Source: Sporobacter sp963675425 (GTDB lineage: Bacteria > Bacillota > Clostridia > Oscillospirales > Oscillospiraceae). Taken from it: a stretch of 64,000 nt of DNA. Under the pieces are notes generated by a model. It saw nothing but the letters and a program-made list of their open reading frames with translations. It had not been told where the DNA came from and made no database searches. Shown here piece after piece: positions 50,637 through 58,777 of the stretch. The stretch covers positions 2,852,001 through 2,916,000 of the forward strand of contig OY776214.1 in NCBI GenBank assembly GCA_963675425.1, written 5' to 3'. How positions within the stretch are numbered: position 1 is the first letter of the stretch; each line of letters starts with the position of its first letter. The position numbers and the translations under genes were made by a program.

Positions 50637-53183
50637 ATGGATGATGTTAAAAAAGCTTTGAATGGCCTGACAAGCGCCGAGGTAAAAAAACAGCGGGAAC
50701 TGTTCGGCACAAACGAACTTCAGGCAGAAAAAAGTGAAACCTTTTTGAAAAAAACCCTCGACGTTCTCCGGGAACCGATGTTTCTGCTTCTGATTGCCGC
50801 ATCGGCTATTTACTTTCTGCTGGGCGAGGCGCGCGACGGTGCCATCATGCTTGTTTTTGTCGCTGGTATTATCAGTATTGACATTATTCAGGAGTGGAAA
50901 ACCGATAAAACGCTCCGTGCACTGAAAAGCCTTTCCGCGCCGCTTATTACCGTTATACGTGAGGGCGTTGAGAGCGAAATCGACAGTAAGGAGCTCGTAC
51001 CCGGCGATCTTATGATCGTCCACGAGGGTGTCAAGCTTCCAGCCGACGGCGTCATTGTAAGCCAAAGCGACCTTCGTACAGATGAATCAACGCTGACAGG
51101 CGAGCCGGAGGGCGTTTGGAAGGCTGTATATACGGGCGAGGATTTAGGCGACGATTACTGGCGGCGGGACACCTGCTATGCGGGTACGCTCGTCACGCAG
51201 GGGACGGCTGTTGTTCGCGTGACAAAAACGGGTACAGCGACGGAATACGGAAAGATCGGCTCGGCTGTGGCTACCACGATCGAAGAAAAAACACCGCTGC
51301 AAAAGCAGACAGCCGGTATTGTAAAAGCCTCGGCGGCTATCGCGGTTGTCCTTTTTCTCCTCGTTGGCATCGTCACGTTTTTCAACATAACCGATCATTC
51401 ACTCGGTGGCCGGCTGATTGAAAGCGTTTTAGCCGGCATTACGCTGTCAATGGCGATGATCCCCGAGGAATTTCCCGTTATTCTCACGGTTTTTCTATCG
51501 ATGGGCGCGTGGCGGCTGGCCAAAAAGGATGCTCTGGTTAAACGGCTGCCGTCCGTAGAGACGCTTGGCGCCGTTACCGTCCTGTGCGTTGATAAAACCG
51601 GCACGATTACGCAGAACAAGATGACGGTGTCCGAAACGTGGGCGCCGGACGGCGACGAGCCGACGCTCTGTGAGGCCATGGGTTTGGCCTGTGAAACAAA
51701 GCCCTATGACCCGATGGAAAAGGCCATGCTTACTTATTGCCGCGAGCTCGGCATTACCGAAGAGCATCTGTTTGGTGAAGATCTTATAACAGAATATGCG
51801 TTTACAGACGAACTGAAGATGATGGGACACGTCTGGCATCACGAAAATGAGATCATCCTGGCCGCGAAAGGCTCGCCGGAACATCTGCTTGATCTGTGCG
51901 CTCTGACGGATGAAGAACGGCGGGCCGCGGAGGATAAGGCGTCGTCGCTGTCTAAAAAGGGGCTCCGGGTGATTGCCGTCGGTATGATGAAGCCGGCCGG
52001 CCCGGCTCAGATCCCCGAGAAGCTGACGGCTGCCAGGCTGCAGTTTTGCGGCCTTGTGGGCCTTTTAGATCCGCCGCGGGACGGCGTTCGGGAAGACATT
52101 GACGTTTGTTCACGGGCGGGTATCCGGGTTGTCATGATAACAGGTGACAGTGGTGAGACGGCAGCTTCCATTGCGCGTCAGGTCGGCATACCGGACGACG
52201 CCGGCGTCGTCACGGGAGACCGTCTCGAGGCTATGAGTGACGAGGAGCTGCGCGAAAAAGTTAAAACCGTTCGGATATTTTCACGCGTTATACCGGCGCA
52301 CAAGATGCGTATTGTAAAAGCGCTCAAAGCAAACGGCGAGGTTGTTGCTATGACGGGCGACGGCGTCAACGACGCCCCGGCGCTTAAAAGCGCGGACATT
52401 GGTATTGCCATGGGGAAGCGCGGAAGCGAGGTCTCCCGAGAGGCGGCCGATCTTATTTTAATGGACGACCGGTTTAAAACGATCGTTGAAACAGTCCGGG
52501 ACGGCCGGCGCATTTATGATAATATCCGCAAGGCTGTCGGTTACGTTTTTACCATCCATATACCTATTGCGTTTTCAGCGCTTCTGGCGCCAATGCTTGG
52601 TATTGGGCCGGCAAGCCTGTTTCTTCTGCCGCTGCACGTCGTGCTGCTTGAGCTGGTGATTGACCCGACCTGCTCGGTTGTTCTGGAGCGGCTGCCGGCA
52701 GAGACTGCCATCATGCAGCGGCCGCCCCGAAAGCCGGATGCCCGGCTCCTAACGAGGAAAACGCTTGGCATGAGCGTTGTCCAGGGGCTGGCTATCCTGG
52801 CCGCGTCGTTCGGCGCGTACTATATTACGCTTATGAGCCAGCCTTCAAACGCGCCGCTGGCGCGGAGCATGGGTCTAGGCGTCATTCTGCTGGCTAACTT
52901 ATTCCTCGTCTTTACGGGCAGCTCCGATACGGAGAGTCTTTTCGTCTCAATTGGCCGCCTAAAGCGGGAAAAAACAGTTTGGATATCCTCGTTTGGCATT
53001 ATATTGATGCTGACGCTGATTCTTTATACCCCACTGAGCGGCTTTTTAAAACTGGCCGCGCCCTCGGGGCTTCAGCTGCTGACGATTCTGGGTCTGGCCG
53101 CTGTCAGTGTACTGTGGTATGAACTTGTTAAAGCCGTCAGAAGACGCCGCCGTCGTTCTGAAAGGAATGCGCCAAATGCATGA
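50637..53183 (+). CDS. Cation-transporting P-type ATPase, probable nickel/cobalt efflux
   Basis: This encodes 848 residues of the P2-like family, with about ten membrane segments. Actuator motif TLTGEPEGV near residue 152, M4 motif PEEFPV near residue 276, phosphorylation site CVDKTGTIT with Asp319, and hinge TGDGVNDAPALKSADIG near residue 573 are present. The M6 motif reads LELVIDPTCS rather than the Ca-ATPase form. PEEFPV instead of PEGLPA also separates it from SERCA-type calcium pumps. The NiCo riboswitch makes cobalt/nickel efflux the best guess. The C-terminus ends in an Arg-rich stretch. It is monocistronic. Confidence 0.85.
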   Translation: MDDVKKALNGLTSAEVKKQRELFGTNELQAEKSETFLKKTLDVLREPMFLLLIAASAIYFLLGEARDGAIMLVFVAGIISIDIIQEWKTDKTLRALKSLSAPLITVIREGVESEIDSKELVPGDLMIVHEGVKLPADGVIVSQSDLRTDESTLTGEPEGVWKAVYTGEDLGDDYWRRDTCYAGTLVTQGTAVVRVTKTGTATEYGKIGSAVATTIEEKTPLQKQTAGIVKASAAIAVVLFLLVGIVTFFNITDHSLGGRLIESVLAGITLSMAMIPEEFPVILTVFLSMGAWRLAKKDALVKRLPSVETLGAVTVLCVDKTGTITQNKMTVSETWAPDGDEPTLCEAMGLACETKPYDPMEKAMLTYCRELGITEEHLFGEDLITEYAFTDELKMMGHVWHHENEIILAAKGSPEHLLDLCALTDEERRAAEDKASSLSKKGLRVIAVGMMKPAGPAQIPEKLTAARLQFCGLVGLLDPPRDGVREDIDVCSRAGIRVVMITGDSGETAASIARQVGIPDDAGVVTGDRLEAMSDEELREKVKTVRIFSRVIPAHKMRIVKALKANGEVVAMTGDGVNDAPALKSADIGIAMGKRGSEVSREAADLILMDDRFKTIVETVRDGRRIYDNIRKAVGYVFTIHIPIAFSALLAPMLGIGPASLFLLPLHVVLLELVIDPTCSVVLERLPAETAIMQRPPRKPDARLLTRKTLGMSVVQGLAILAASFGAYYITLMSQPSNAPLARSMGLGVILLANLFLVFTGSSDTESLFVSIGRLKREKTVWISSFGIILMLTLILYTPLSGFLKLAAPSGLQLLTILGLAAVSVLWYELVKAVRRRRRRSERNAPNA

Positions 53184-53204
53184 CGACATAGAAAAAGATT
53201 CATG

Positions 53205-53233
53205 TTGCATTTAACGATCAGATGTGGTATCAT
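53205..53233 (+). promoter_or_regulatory. Promoter of the amtB transcript
   Basis: TTGCAT (53205-53210) and TATCAT (53228-53233) are 17 bases apart. Transcription would begin near 53240, giving a leader of about 300 bases. Confidence 0.6.
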
Positions 53234-53250
53234 GACCACAATTTAAAAGC

Positions 53251-53423
53251 GTAAGGCAATGGGGCCGAAGACTGTTACGGGGATGATCACGTACAGTCGG
53301 CGGCCCTTACTTTTTTTTTGCAAGGAAAAAAGTAAGGGCCATCATTTCTGATGATATGACAACGTATCGTTCAGTGACAGTTTCAGGCTCCGTTATCACC
53401 TGTTATTAAGTGATAACGGAGCC
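53251..53423 (+). other. Structured leader of amtB, possible attenuator
   Basis: Three hairpins are visible. Hairpin A (53251-53310) is a long stem (GTAAG/CTTAC, GGCCG/CGGCC, GACTGT/ACAGTC, ACG/CGT; loop GGGATGATCA) followed by nine T. Hairpin B uses the 3' arm of A: GGCCCTTACTTTTTT (53302-53316) pairs with AAAAAAGTAAGGGCC (53326-53340). Hairpin C (53386-53423) is a perfect 14-base-pair stem followed by TTT. A and B cannot form together, so A is a likely terminator and B its alternative. It matches no riboswitch class that I recognise. Confidence 0.65.
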
Positions 53424-53546
53424 TTTAAAAAGACAAAGATGTCCTGCATACAAAGGAATGCCCGGCATTCTTCCTGATCTTTTTGTGTCCTTTTGCCCTG
53501 TGCGAAAAAGGCGCATTTTTTATGCAAAAATTGGGGAGTGTATAGT

Positions 53547-54794
53547 ATGTCTGCTTTGAATTCCGGTGATATTTCATGGATGCTTGTATCGTCCGCGCTT
53601 GTTCTTCTGATGACGCCGGGCCTGGCGTTTTTCTACGGGGGTCTTGTTAAGAGAAAAAACGTGATCAACACTCTCATGATGTCCGTATCTATCATGGGTC
53701 TGGCATCAATCCTTTGGATACTCATCGGTTACTCGCTGTCGTTCTGCGGCGATCTTGGCGGGGTTATCGGTACACTCAAATGGTTTGGCCTCAGCGGCGT
53801 GGACGCGCTGCCCGGGCCGTACGCACCAACGATTCCGCACCTGCTCTTTGCCATTTTCCAGATGATGTTCGCCATCATTACACCGGCGCTGATCACAGGT
53901 GCCGTTGTCGAGCGCATGAAATTTTCAACGCTTTTTATATTCGCGGGCATCTGGTCTGTTTTAGTTTATTACCCACTGGCACACATGGTTTGGGGTGGTG
54001 GATTTCTGCAGAAGCTCGGTGTGCTGGATTTTGCCGGCGGTACCGTTATACATATCAGTTCGGGCGTCGCGGCCCTCGTTGTTGCCATCATGGTGGGCAA
54101 ACGTAAAAACCATGGAAGAGTCGCGTATCGGCCTCATAATATCCCGTTTGTCCTTCTGGGGGCCAGCCTGTTATGGTTTGGCTGGTTCGGATTTAACGCC
54201 GGGAGCGCCTTCGCCGCCAACGAAATAGCTGTGCGCGCTTTCATGGTGACGAACACTTCTGCCGCGGCCGGGATGCTCTCGTGGATGCTGCTCGAGAGAA
54301 TATTCAACGGGAAGCCGACGCTCGTGGGCGCGTGCACCGGCTTCGTTGTGGGCCTGGCCGCCATTACAAACAGCGCCGGATATGTACCTATCTGGGCATC
54401 CATCATTGTCGGCGCGCTGATCAGTCCCATCAGCTATTTCTTTATTTCACGCGTCAAGCCGAAATTCGGGTATGACGACGCGCTGGACGTGTTCGGCTGC
54501 CACGGTATCGGCGGCATACTCGGCGCGCTGACGACCGGTATCTTCGCCGATAAAACGCTCAACCCCGTCATCCAGTGGAACGGCCTGGCGTTCGGGGAAA
54601 CGACGCTTTTTTTCCGGCAGCTTCTGGCCATCGTCTTTATCATCGCTTTTTCAGCAGTCGGGACGGTTATTGCCGTGCTCATAGCAAAGCTCTTTACGAA
54701 AACGCTCCGCGTGGCGCCTAAGGACGAGGATTACGGCCTCGACCTTGGCGAGCACAACGAATCGGCTTATCCGGCGTTTAACGGAATGGACTAA
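53547..54794 (+). CDS. amtB: Ammonium transporter
   Basis: From the ATG at 53547 (GGGGAG eight bases upstream) this encodes 415 residues with eleven membrane segments. Pore histidines are in GGTVIHISSGVAAL near residue 164 and FGCHGIGGILGALTTGIF near residue 313. It conducts ammonium or ammonia and is blocked by the PII proteins encoded next. The upstream in-frame extension to 53493 has no ribosome site. The PII gene begins 14 bases after its stop. The leader carries the hairpins described at 53251. Confidence 0.95.
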   Translation: MSALNSGDISWMLVSSALVLLMTPGLAFFYGGLVKRKNVINTLMMSVSIMGLASILWILIGYSLSFCGDLGGVIGTLKWFGLSGVDALPGPYAPTIPHLLFAIFQMMFAIITPALITGAVVERMKFSTLFIFAGIWSVLVYYPLAHMVWGGGFLQKLGVLDFAGGTVIHISSGVAALVVAIMVGKRKNHGRVAYRPHNIPFVLLGASLLWFGWFGFNAGSAFAANEIAVRAFMVTNTSAAAGMLSWMLLERIFNGKPTLVGACTGFVVGLAAITNSAGYVPIWASIIVGALISPISYFFISRVKPKFGYDDALDVFGCHGIGGILGALTTGIFADKTLNPVIQWNGLAFGETTLFFRQLLAIVFIIAFSAVGTVIAVLIAKLFTKTLRVAPKDEDYGLDLGEHNESAYPAFNGMD

Positions 54795-54808
54795 AGGGGG
54801 AGCCTTTG

Positions 54809-55150
54809 ATGAAAAAAATAGAGGCCTATATCAGGCCGGAAAAGCTGGAAGACCTGAAGGGAAAGCTTGACGATCTGGCCCTCAACGGACTGAGTATCAG
54901 CCAGGTTATGGGCTTTGGACAGCAGAAGGGCTGGAAGGAATACGTTAGGGGTACGGAAATCGATTATAACTTTCTGCCTAAAATCAAGCTGGAAATCGTC
55001 GTGACGGACGAGCAGCTGGAATCGGTTGTCAGCAAAATTTGCGATGTTGCCTACACCGGCGAAGCGGGAGACGGCAAGATATTTGTATCCGAGATGACGG
55101 ACGCCGTGCGGATTCGTACGGGAGAGCACGGCCTCGACGCCGTCCGGTGA
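54809..55150 (+). CDS. glnK: PII nitrogen regulatory protein (GlnK type), first copy
   Basis: This encodes 113 residues with the PII blocks KIEAYIRPEKLEDLKGKL (residues 3-20), the T-loop region RGTEIDYNFLPKIKLEIVV around residues 47-65, and the B-loop TGEAGDGKIFVSEMTDAVRIRTGEHG from residue 83. It senses ATP, ADP and 2-oxoglutarate and plugs AmtB. GGGGGAG precedes the ATG by about eight bases. The T-loop has Tyr in EIDYN, not the canonical uridylylation context, so regulation by uridylylation is not assured. It is translated right after amtB. Confidence 0.94.
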   Translation: MKKIEAYIRPEKLEDLKGKLDDLALNGLSISQVMGFGQQKGWKEYVRGTEIDYNFLPKIKLEIVVTDEQLESVVSKICDVAYTGEAGDGKIFVSEMTDAVRIRTGEHGLDAVR

Positions 55151-55216
55151 AGCGGCATCACTGTATATTCATCATAACAGTTTTCTTCAACTTTGGCGTA
55201 AATGTCATAGCTGGTG

Positions 55217-55244
55217 TTGAAAGCCTGCCAAATTATGATATAAT
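55217..55244 (+). promoter_or_regulatory. Promoter of the second PII gene
   Basis: TTGAAA (55217-55222) and TATAAT (55239-55244) are 16 bases apart, 30 bases before the ATG. The second PII gene can therefore be expressed without amtB. Confidence 0.7.
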
Positions 55245-55273
55245 AAGACGCATACTGTAACAGGGGTAAAGTC

Positions 55274-55615
55274 ATGAAGAAAATAGAGGCGTTTATCAGG
55301 CCGGAAAAGCTGTCCGACTTAAAGGGGATGCTCAACGATCTCGATCTGAAAGGCCTGAGTATCAGCCAGATTATGGGCTGCGGCAATCAAAAGGGCTGGA
55401 AGGAATACATACGGGGCACGGAGGTCGAATACAATTTCCTCCAAAAGCTCAAGCTGGAGATTGTGGTGCCGGACGACAGGGCCGAGGATGTAATCGGGAA
55501 AATCTGCGACATAGCCCATACGGGAGAGGTCGGAGACGGTAAGATATTTGTGTCGGAGATTCTGGATGCCGTGCGTATCCGTACGCGGGAACGGGGAGAC
55601 GACGCCGTCCGATAA
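55274..55615 (+). CDS. glnB: PII nitrogen regulatory protein, second copy
   Basis: This encodes 113 residues, clearly paralogous to the first PII (shared blocks KKIEAxIRPEKL, GLSISQxMG, KGWKEY and GDGKIFVSE). The T-loop reads RGTEVEYNFLQKLKLEIVV. It has its own promoter at 55217-55244. Two PII proteins after one AmtB suggest separate tasks, for example AmtB control and enzyme control. Which is GlnK and which GlnB is a naming choice, not evidence. Confidence 0.93.
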   Translation: MKKIEAFIRPEKLSDLKGMLNDLDLKGLSISQIMGCGNQKGWKEYIRGTEVEYNFLQKLKLEIVVPDDRAEDVIGKICDIAHTGEVGDGKIFVSEILDAVRIRTRERGDDAVR

Positions 55616-55654
55616 GCGCATCTGTTATAAAAGAAAAATACAGGAGGTCAAGTT

Positions 55655-55957
55655 ATGCCGGATTTTGGAACGCCGTTTTCAGGCTTGAAGAAGGATCGTA
55701 AACTAACGGACTCGGAGCTCATCAGAGCGATCCGTTTTATGGTATCGGCCGAATACGAAGCCATTCAGCTTTACATGCAGCTGGCGGAATCAACCGATAA
55801 TAAGCTGGCTATCGCTGTGCTGGAGGACATTGCCGACGAGGAGCGCGTGCACGCCGGAGAGTTTTTGCGGCTGCTGCATGAGCTGGCGCCGGATGAGCAG
55901 GGCTTCTACGACGAGGGCAAAGAAGAAGTCGAAGAAGAGATCGAAAAGTTAAAATAA
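55655..55957 (+). CDS. Small ferritin-like protein
   Basis: This encodes 100 residues. A helical region (residues 20-80) carries the ferritin/rubrerythrin-type iron ligands (SAEYEAIQLY near residue 32 and DIADEERVHAGEF near residue 59). The acidic C-terminus is EEVEEEIEKLK. This is the half-ferritin size seen in encapsulated ferritins (EncFtn) and related proteins; no encapsulin gene is near and no clear targeting tail is seen. GGAGG precedes the ATG. It follows the PII gene by 39 bases and ends before the insertion-sequence remnant. Confidence 0.8.
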   Translation: MPDFGTPFSGLKKDRKLTDSELIRAIRFMVSAEYEAIQLYMQLAESTDNKLAIAVLEDIADEERVHAGEFLRLLHELAPDEQGFYDEGKEEVEEEIEKLK

Positions 55958-55970
55958 TTCGGATCCAGAC

Positions 55971-56215
55971 AAAAGGGGCTGTAGCAAAACGAAAATTGCT
56001 ACAGCCCCTTCCTTATGCACTGGATCTGGATCGAAATCCAGAACAAGAGCCATTTGGAGGAGAAAGCAGCAACTGCCTGAAACCGTAATTCTGTTTGACA
56101 CCCCCAAAAGCCCCCTCTGATTTGATGGAGCGGTTCATCCGCAGCAGAATGACTTTTTCGCTTGTGATGCGCTCCAGTGACTGCCTGCGCTGTGAAAAGG
56201 CAGAGAATTGCCAGC
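55971..56215 (-). pseudogene. Decayed IS1182-type element with transposase fragment
   Basis: The first 20 bases are identical to the end of the intact element at 46211, followed by the same kind of hairpin. Further in, minus-strand codons read SLERITSEKVILLRMNRSI and SEGAFGGVKQNY (about 56070-56205), matching the C-terminal part of that transposase. The right end and most of the gene are missing. It is a diverged, inactive copy. From 56216 to 56357 nothing else is recognised. Confidence 0.85.
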
Positions 56216-56357
56216 TGCCTGCTTATGAAATAATAGGTAATCGCACACGCGCGTATCGGGTTTTAAACGTGTAATAATAGTTAAATATTGATTAAGCTGT
56301 ACAGTGTTAGATGATGTAGGCCAGATGACAGACAAACGATATTAACAGCGAAGGAGC

Positions 56358-57284
56358 ATGGGTGTGGAGCATATCGAATATGGTATAGAAAGGTTTGGAC
56401 GGCTGAAGAGCGTACTGCTGCATCGGCCGGACACGTCCCTTTTTAAAGTAACGGCAGACAACCGGGAGTTTTTTCTCTTTGACCAGGTGCCGGACGTGGA
56501 TAGATATCTGGAGGAGCACATGCAGTACAGCCGGCTGCTGGAGCAGCACGGCGTCACCGTCCATCAGCTGTCTGACCATGTGCATAGAAATGTCGACCTG
56601 TTGAAAAGGCTTCCAAATCTGGCGTATCTGCATGACACGGCGGTGATTACCTCGCACGGGGCGATCGTCTCAAAAATGTCGTCAAGGGGCCGTTGTCATG
56701 AGGAAATCGTCGTGCGGGAAGCACTGAGTGATTTGGGCATCCCAACCCTTTACGAGTTGCCGGAAGGGTCGTCATTTGAGGGGTGCCTTCTGCTCAGCCC
56801 CAAAACGGTCTTTATCGCAGACACCGAGCGTCACGACAAAAAGTCCATTGAGCGGTTTGTCGAATTCATTCTCGGGTATTTTGACGAGGTGCTCTATGCC
56901 CGTATCCCGGAGGAGCGCCGGTTTATGCACCCGGATATGGTGCTAAACCGCATCACGGATAATCTGATGGTTTATTACCCGCCGGCGTTTCTGGAAACCT
57001 ATCACATCACAAAGAAGGCTCGGCAGATTATTGATTTCAAGCCGTTTATGAAAAAAAGGCAGATTGAGCTGTATCCCTTGACTGACGGGGAACAGGAACG
57101 CTGGGGGAGCTCCTTTGTCCCGCTGGAGCCGGGTGTGATCTTTAATTATGATATTTCGCTGGAACCCCAATCGATTCAATCGCTGGAGCGGGAGGGCGTC
57201 CGGTTTATCCATTTTCATCCCGACGCGCTGCTGGCCGGCTGCGGCAGCCTGCGCTGCCTGACGATGCGGCTGTGCCGCCGCTAA
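56358..57284 (+). CDS. Arginine deiminase/amidinotransferase-superfamily protein
   Basis: This encodes about 308 residues. The pentein fold is suggested by PNLAYLHDTAVI near residue 85, EGSSFEGCLLL near residue 136, HPDMVLNRI near residue 196 and the catalytic Cys in GCGSLRCLTM near residue 302. The usual FTRDP is replaced by YLHDTA, so the substrate may not be free arginine. The ATG at 56358 has AAGGAG only one base upstream; a GTG at 56364 is better spaced and may be the true start. It is monocistronic. A hairpin AACAGTCCGC/GCGGGCTGTT (57291-57316) follows. Confidence 0.8.
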   Translation: MGVEHIEYGIERFGRLKSVLLHRPDTSLFKVTADNREFFLFDQVPDVDRYLEEHMQYSRLLEQHGVTVHQLSDHVHRNVDLLKRLPNLAYLHDTAVITSHGAIVSKMSSRGRCHEEIVVREALSDLGIPTLYELPEGSSFEGCLLLSPKTVFIADTERHDKKSIERFVEFILGYFDEVLYARIPEERRFMHPDMVLNRITDNLMVYYPPAFLETYHITKKARQIIDFKPFMKKRQIELYPLTDGEQERWGSSFVPLEPGVIFNYDISLEPQSIQSLEREGVRFIHFHPDALLAGCGSLRCLTMRLCRR

Positions 57285-57474
57285 GATTTATAACAGTCCG
57301 CAAATATCGCGGGCTGTTGCTCCTTAAACGTATACAGGCTGCGTGAATACAAACGGACAGATAACAGGAATCCCGATAAACAGTATTATTTTGGCGAAAA
57401 TATCTTTTTTAGTCGTTGTGTTTCGTGTATGATAGCGTTAAATAAAAATGCCCTGGGCGGTTTTGGGAGGTACT

Positions 57475-58284
57475 ATGGCTGCAGAAATCTATTATTTCAG
57501 CGGGACGGGCAACACCCTGCACATGGCAAGGGAGCTTCAAAAACGGCTTCCCGGTTCGGTCCTGGTTCCGATTGTCCGCGCCATGAAAGGCGGGACAATC
57601 AAAACAGGCGCCGATACAGTCGGGATTGTTTTCCCGATTTATGCCACGACGTTTCCGGATATTATCGGGCAGTTTCTGGAGCGCCTCACCTGGGACGCGG
57701 CCCCTTACATATTTGCCGTTTCCAGCCGGAACTGCATGAATCACGTTTTTTCTCAAATGGATGAGATCCTGGCAAAAAAGGGCGGGAAGCTGTCTGCGAC
57801 GCTATCCGTCCAGATGCCGCAGAATTATCTCCCGGTCTTTAAAATGGCCGATCAGGCCGATGTCGAGCGGATGGATGCGGCACTGGAAGCCAGATTAGAT
57901 GAGCTGACAGCCGCCGTTTTGGAGCAGCGGGTACAGATGCAGGAGGCCAAGAAGCTGCCGTTTATTTTTGCCGCGCTCTACTCACTTGTTCGGTTTTTCT
58001 CGTTTCTCAATCGAAAGACGAATTATTTTAATATGGCCAACCGGTTTTACGCCACCCACGCCTGTACGAGCTGCGGCCTTTGTGAAAGGGTGTGCCTGTC
58101 GGAACGGATCAGCCTTATATCCGGGAAACCGGCATGGGACGCCAACAAGCCCTGTCAGCTGTGCCTGGCTTGTATCCATCATTGCCCGGCTCAGGCTATC
58201 CAGCTGAAAAGAACCGGCACGGCCAAAAAGGGGCGATACCATCATCCGGGCATAACGCCGGATGATATTGCCGCGCAAATATGA
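57475..58284 (+). CDS. EFR1-family ferredoxin with flavodoxin domain
   Basis: From the ATG at 57475 (GGGAGG four bases upstream) this encodes 269 residues. A flavodoxin-like domain (residues 1-150, with YYFSGTGNTLHMARE at residues 6-20) is followed by two 4Fe-4S motifs (CTSCGLCERVC near residue 205 and CQLCLACIHHCP near residue 234). This is the EFR1 arrangement common in Clostridia. It likely carries low-potential electrons; partners are not adjacent. It precedes an 80-residue hypothetical gene by 37 bases, probably in the same transcript. Confidence 0.92.
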   Translation: MAAEIYYFSGTGNTLHMARELQKRLPGSVLVPIVRAMKGGTIKTGADTVGIVFPIYATTFPDIIGQFLERLTWDAAPYIFAVSSRNCMNHVFSQMDEILAKKGGKLSATLSVQMPQNYLPVFKMADQADVERMDAALEARLDELTAAVLEQRVQMQEAKKLPFIFAALYSLVRFFSFLNRKTNYFNMANRFYATHACTSCGLCERVCLSERISLISGKPAWDANKPCQLCLACIHHCPAQAIQLKRTGTAKKGRYHHPGITPDDIAAQI

Positions 58285-58321
58285 GCCGGTCTTTTCATAC
58301 AGTGTTTGGAGGTTACTCAAT

Positions 58322-58564
58322 ATGATTACACTTTTTAACCGCAGGGAGCTGACAATCACGGATTCCATGGAGCGGCAGGCAGAAATCCGGGAGCTTTTAT
58401 CCAAGCACCATATCGACTATAAAATGACGGTGGCCAACAGAGGCGGCGGCCATTCCCGGGGAAGCTTCGGGCTTAACCTGGACTATATCTATGAATACAG
58501 ATTTTACGTGCATAAGGACAATCTGGAGCTGGCGCAGGCCGCCATACACGGGTGTATCCGATAA
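58322..58564 (+). CDS. Hypothetical protein, 80 residues
   Basis: This small soluble protein contains a DSMERQAEIRELLSKHHI helix (residues 14-31), an ANRGGGHSRGS loop and a C-terminal DNLELAQAAIHGC helix. The alternating pattern resembles DUF2007-type small signalling domains, but the likeness is faint. GGAGG precedes the ATG by eight bases. A hairpin at 58566-58606 (AACAAC-GCCC with GGGC-GTTGTT) follows. The function is unknown. Confidence 0.7.
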   Translation: MITLFNRRELTITDSMERQAEIRELLSKHHIDYKMTVANRGGGHSRGSFGLNLDYIYEYRFYVHKDNLELAQAAIHGCIR

Positions 58565-58777
58565 AGAACAACAGCCCACAGGGTAACTGCGGGCTATTCG
58601 TTGTTGATAAGCCGCGGTGTAACCTGTTGTTGCTGTAAGATAACATAATACGACACAAATTGGCACAATAATGGGATAAATATCAATAAAACCCTTGATA
58701 TGACAGGAGGCGGTGGTTATACTGCAATAGGCTGAATATACAGTAAGCTGAAAAACCAACGATTAGAGGTAGGGACT

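Noticed and set aside
55655..55957. Encapsulin cargo system
   Set aside because: The ferritin-like protein has the right size, but no encapsulin shell gene and no clear targeting tail are seen.
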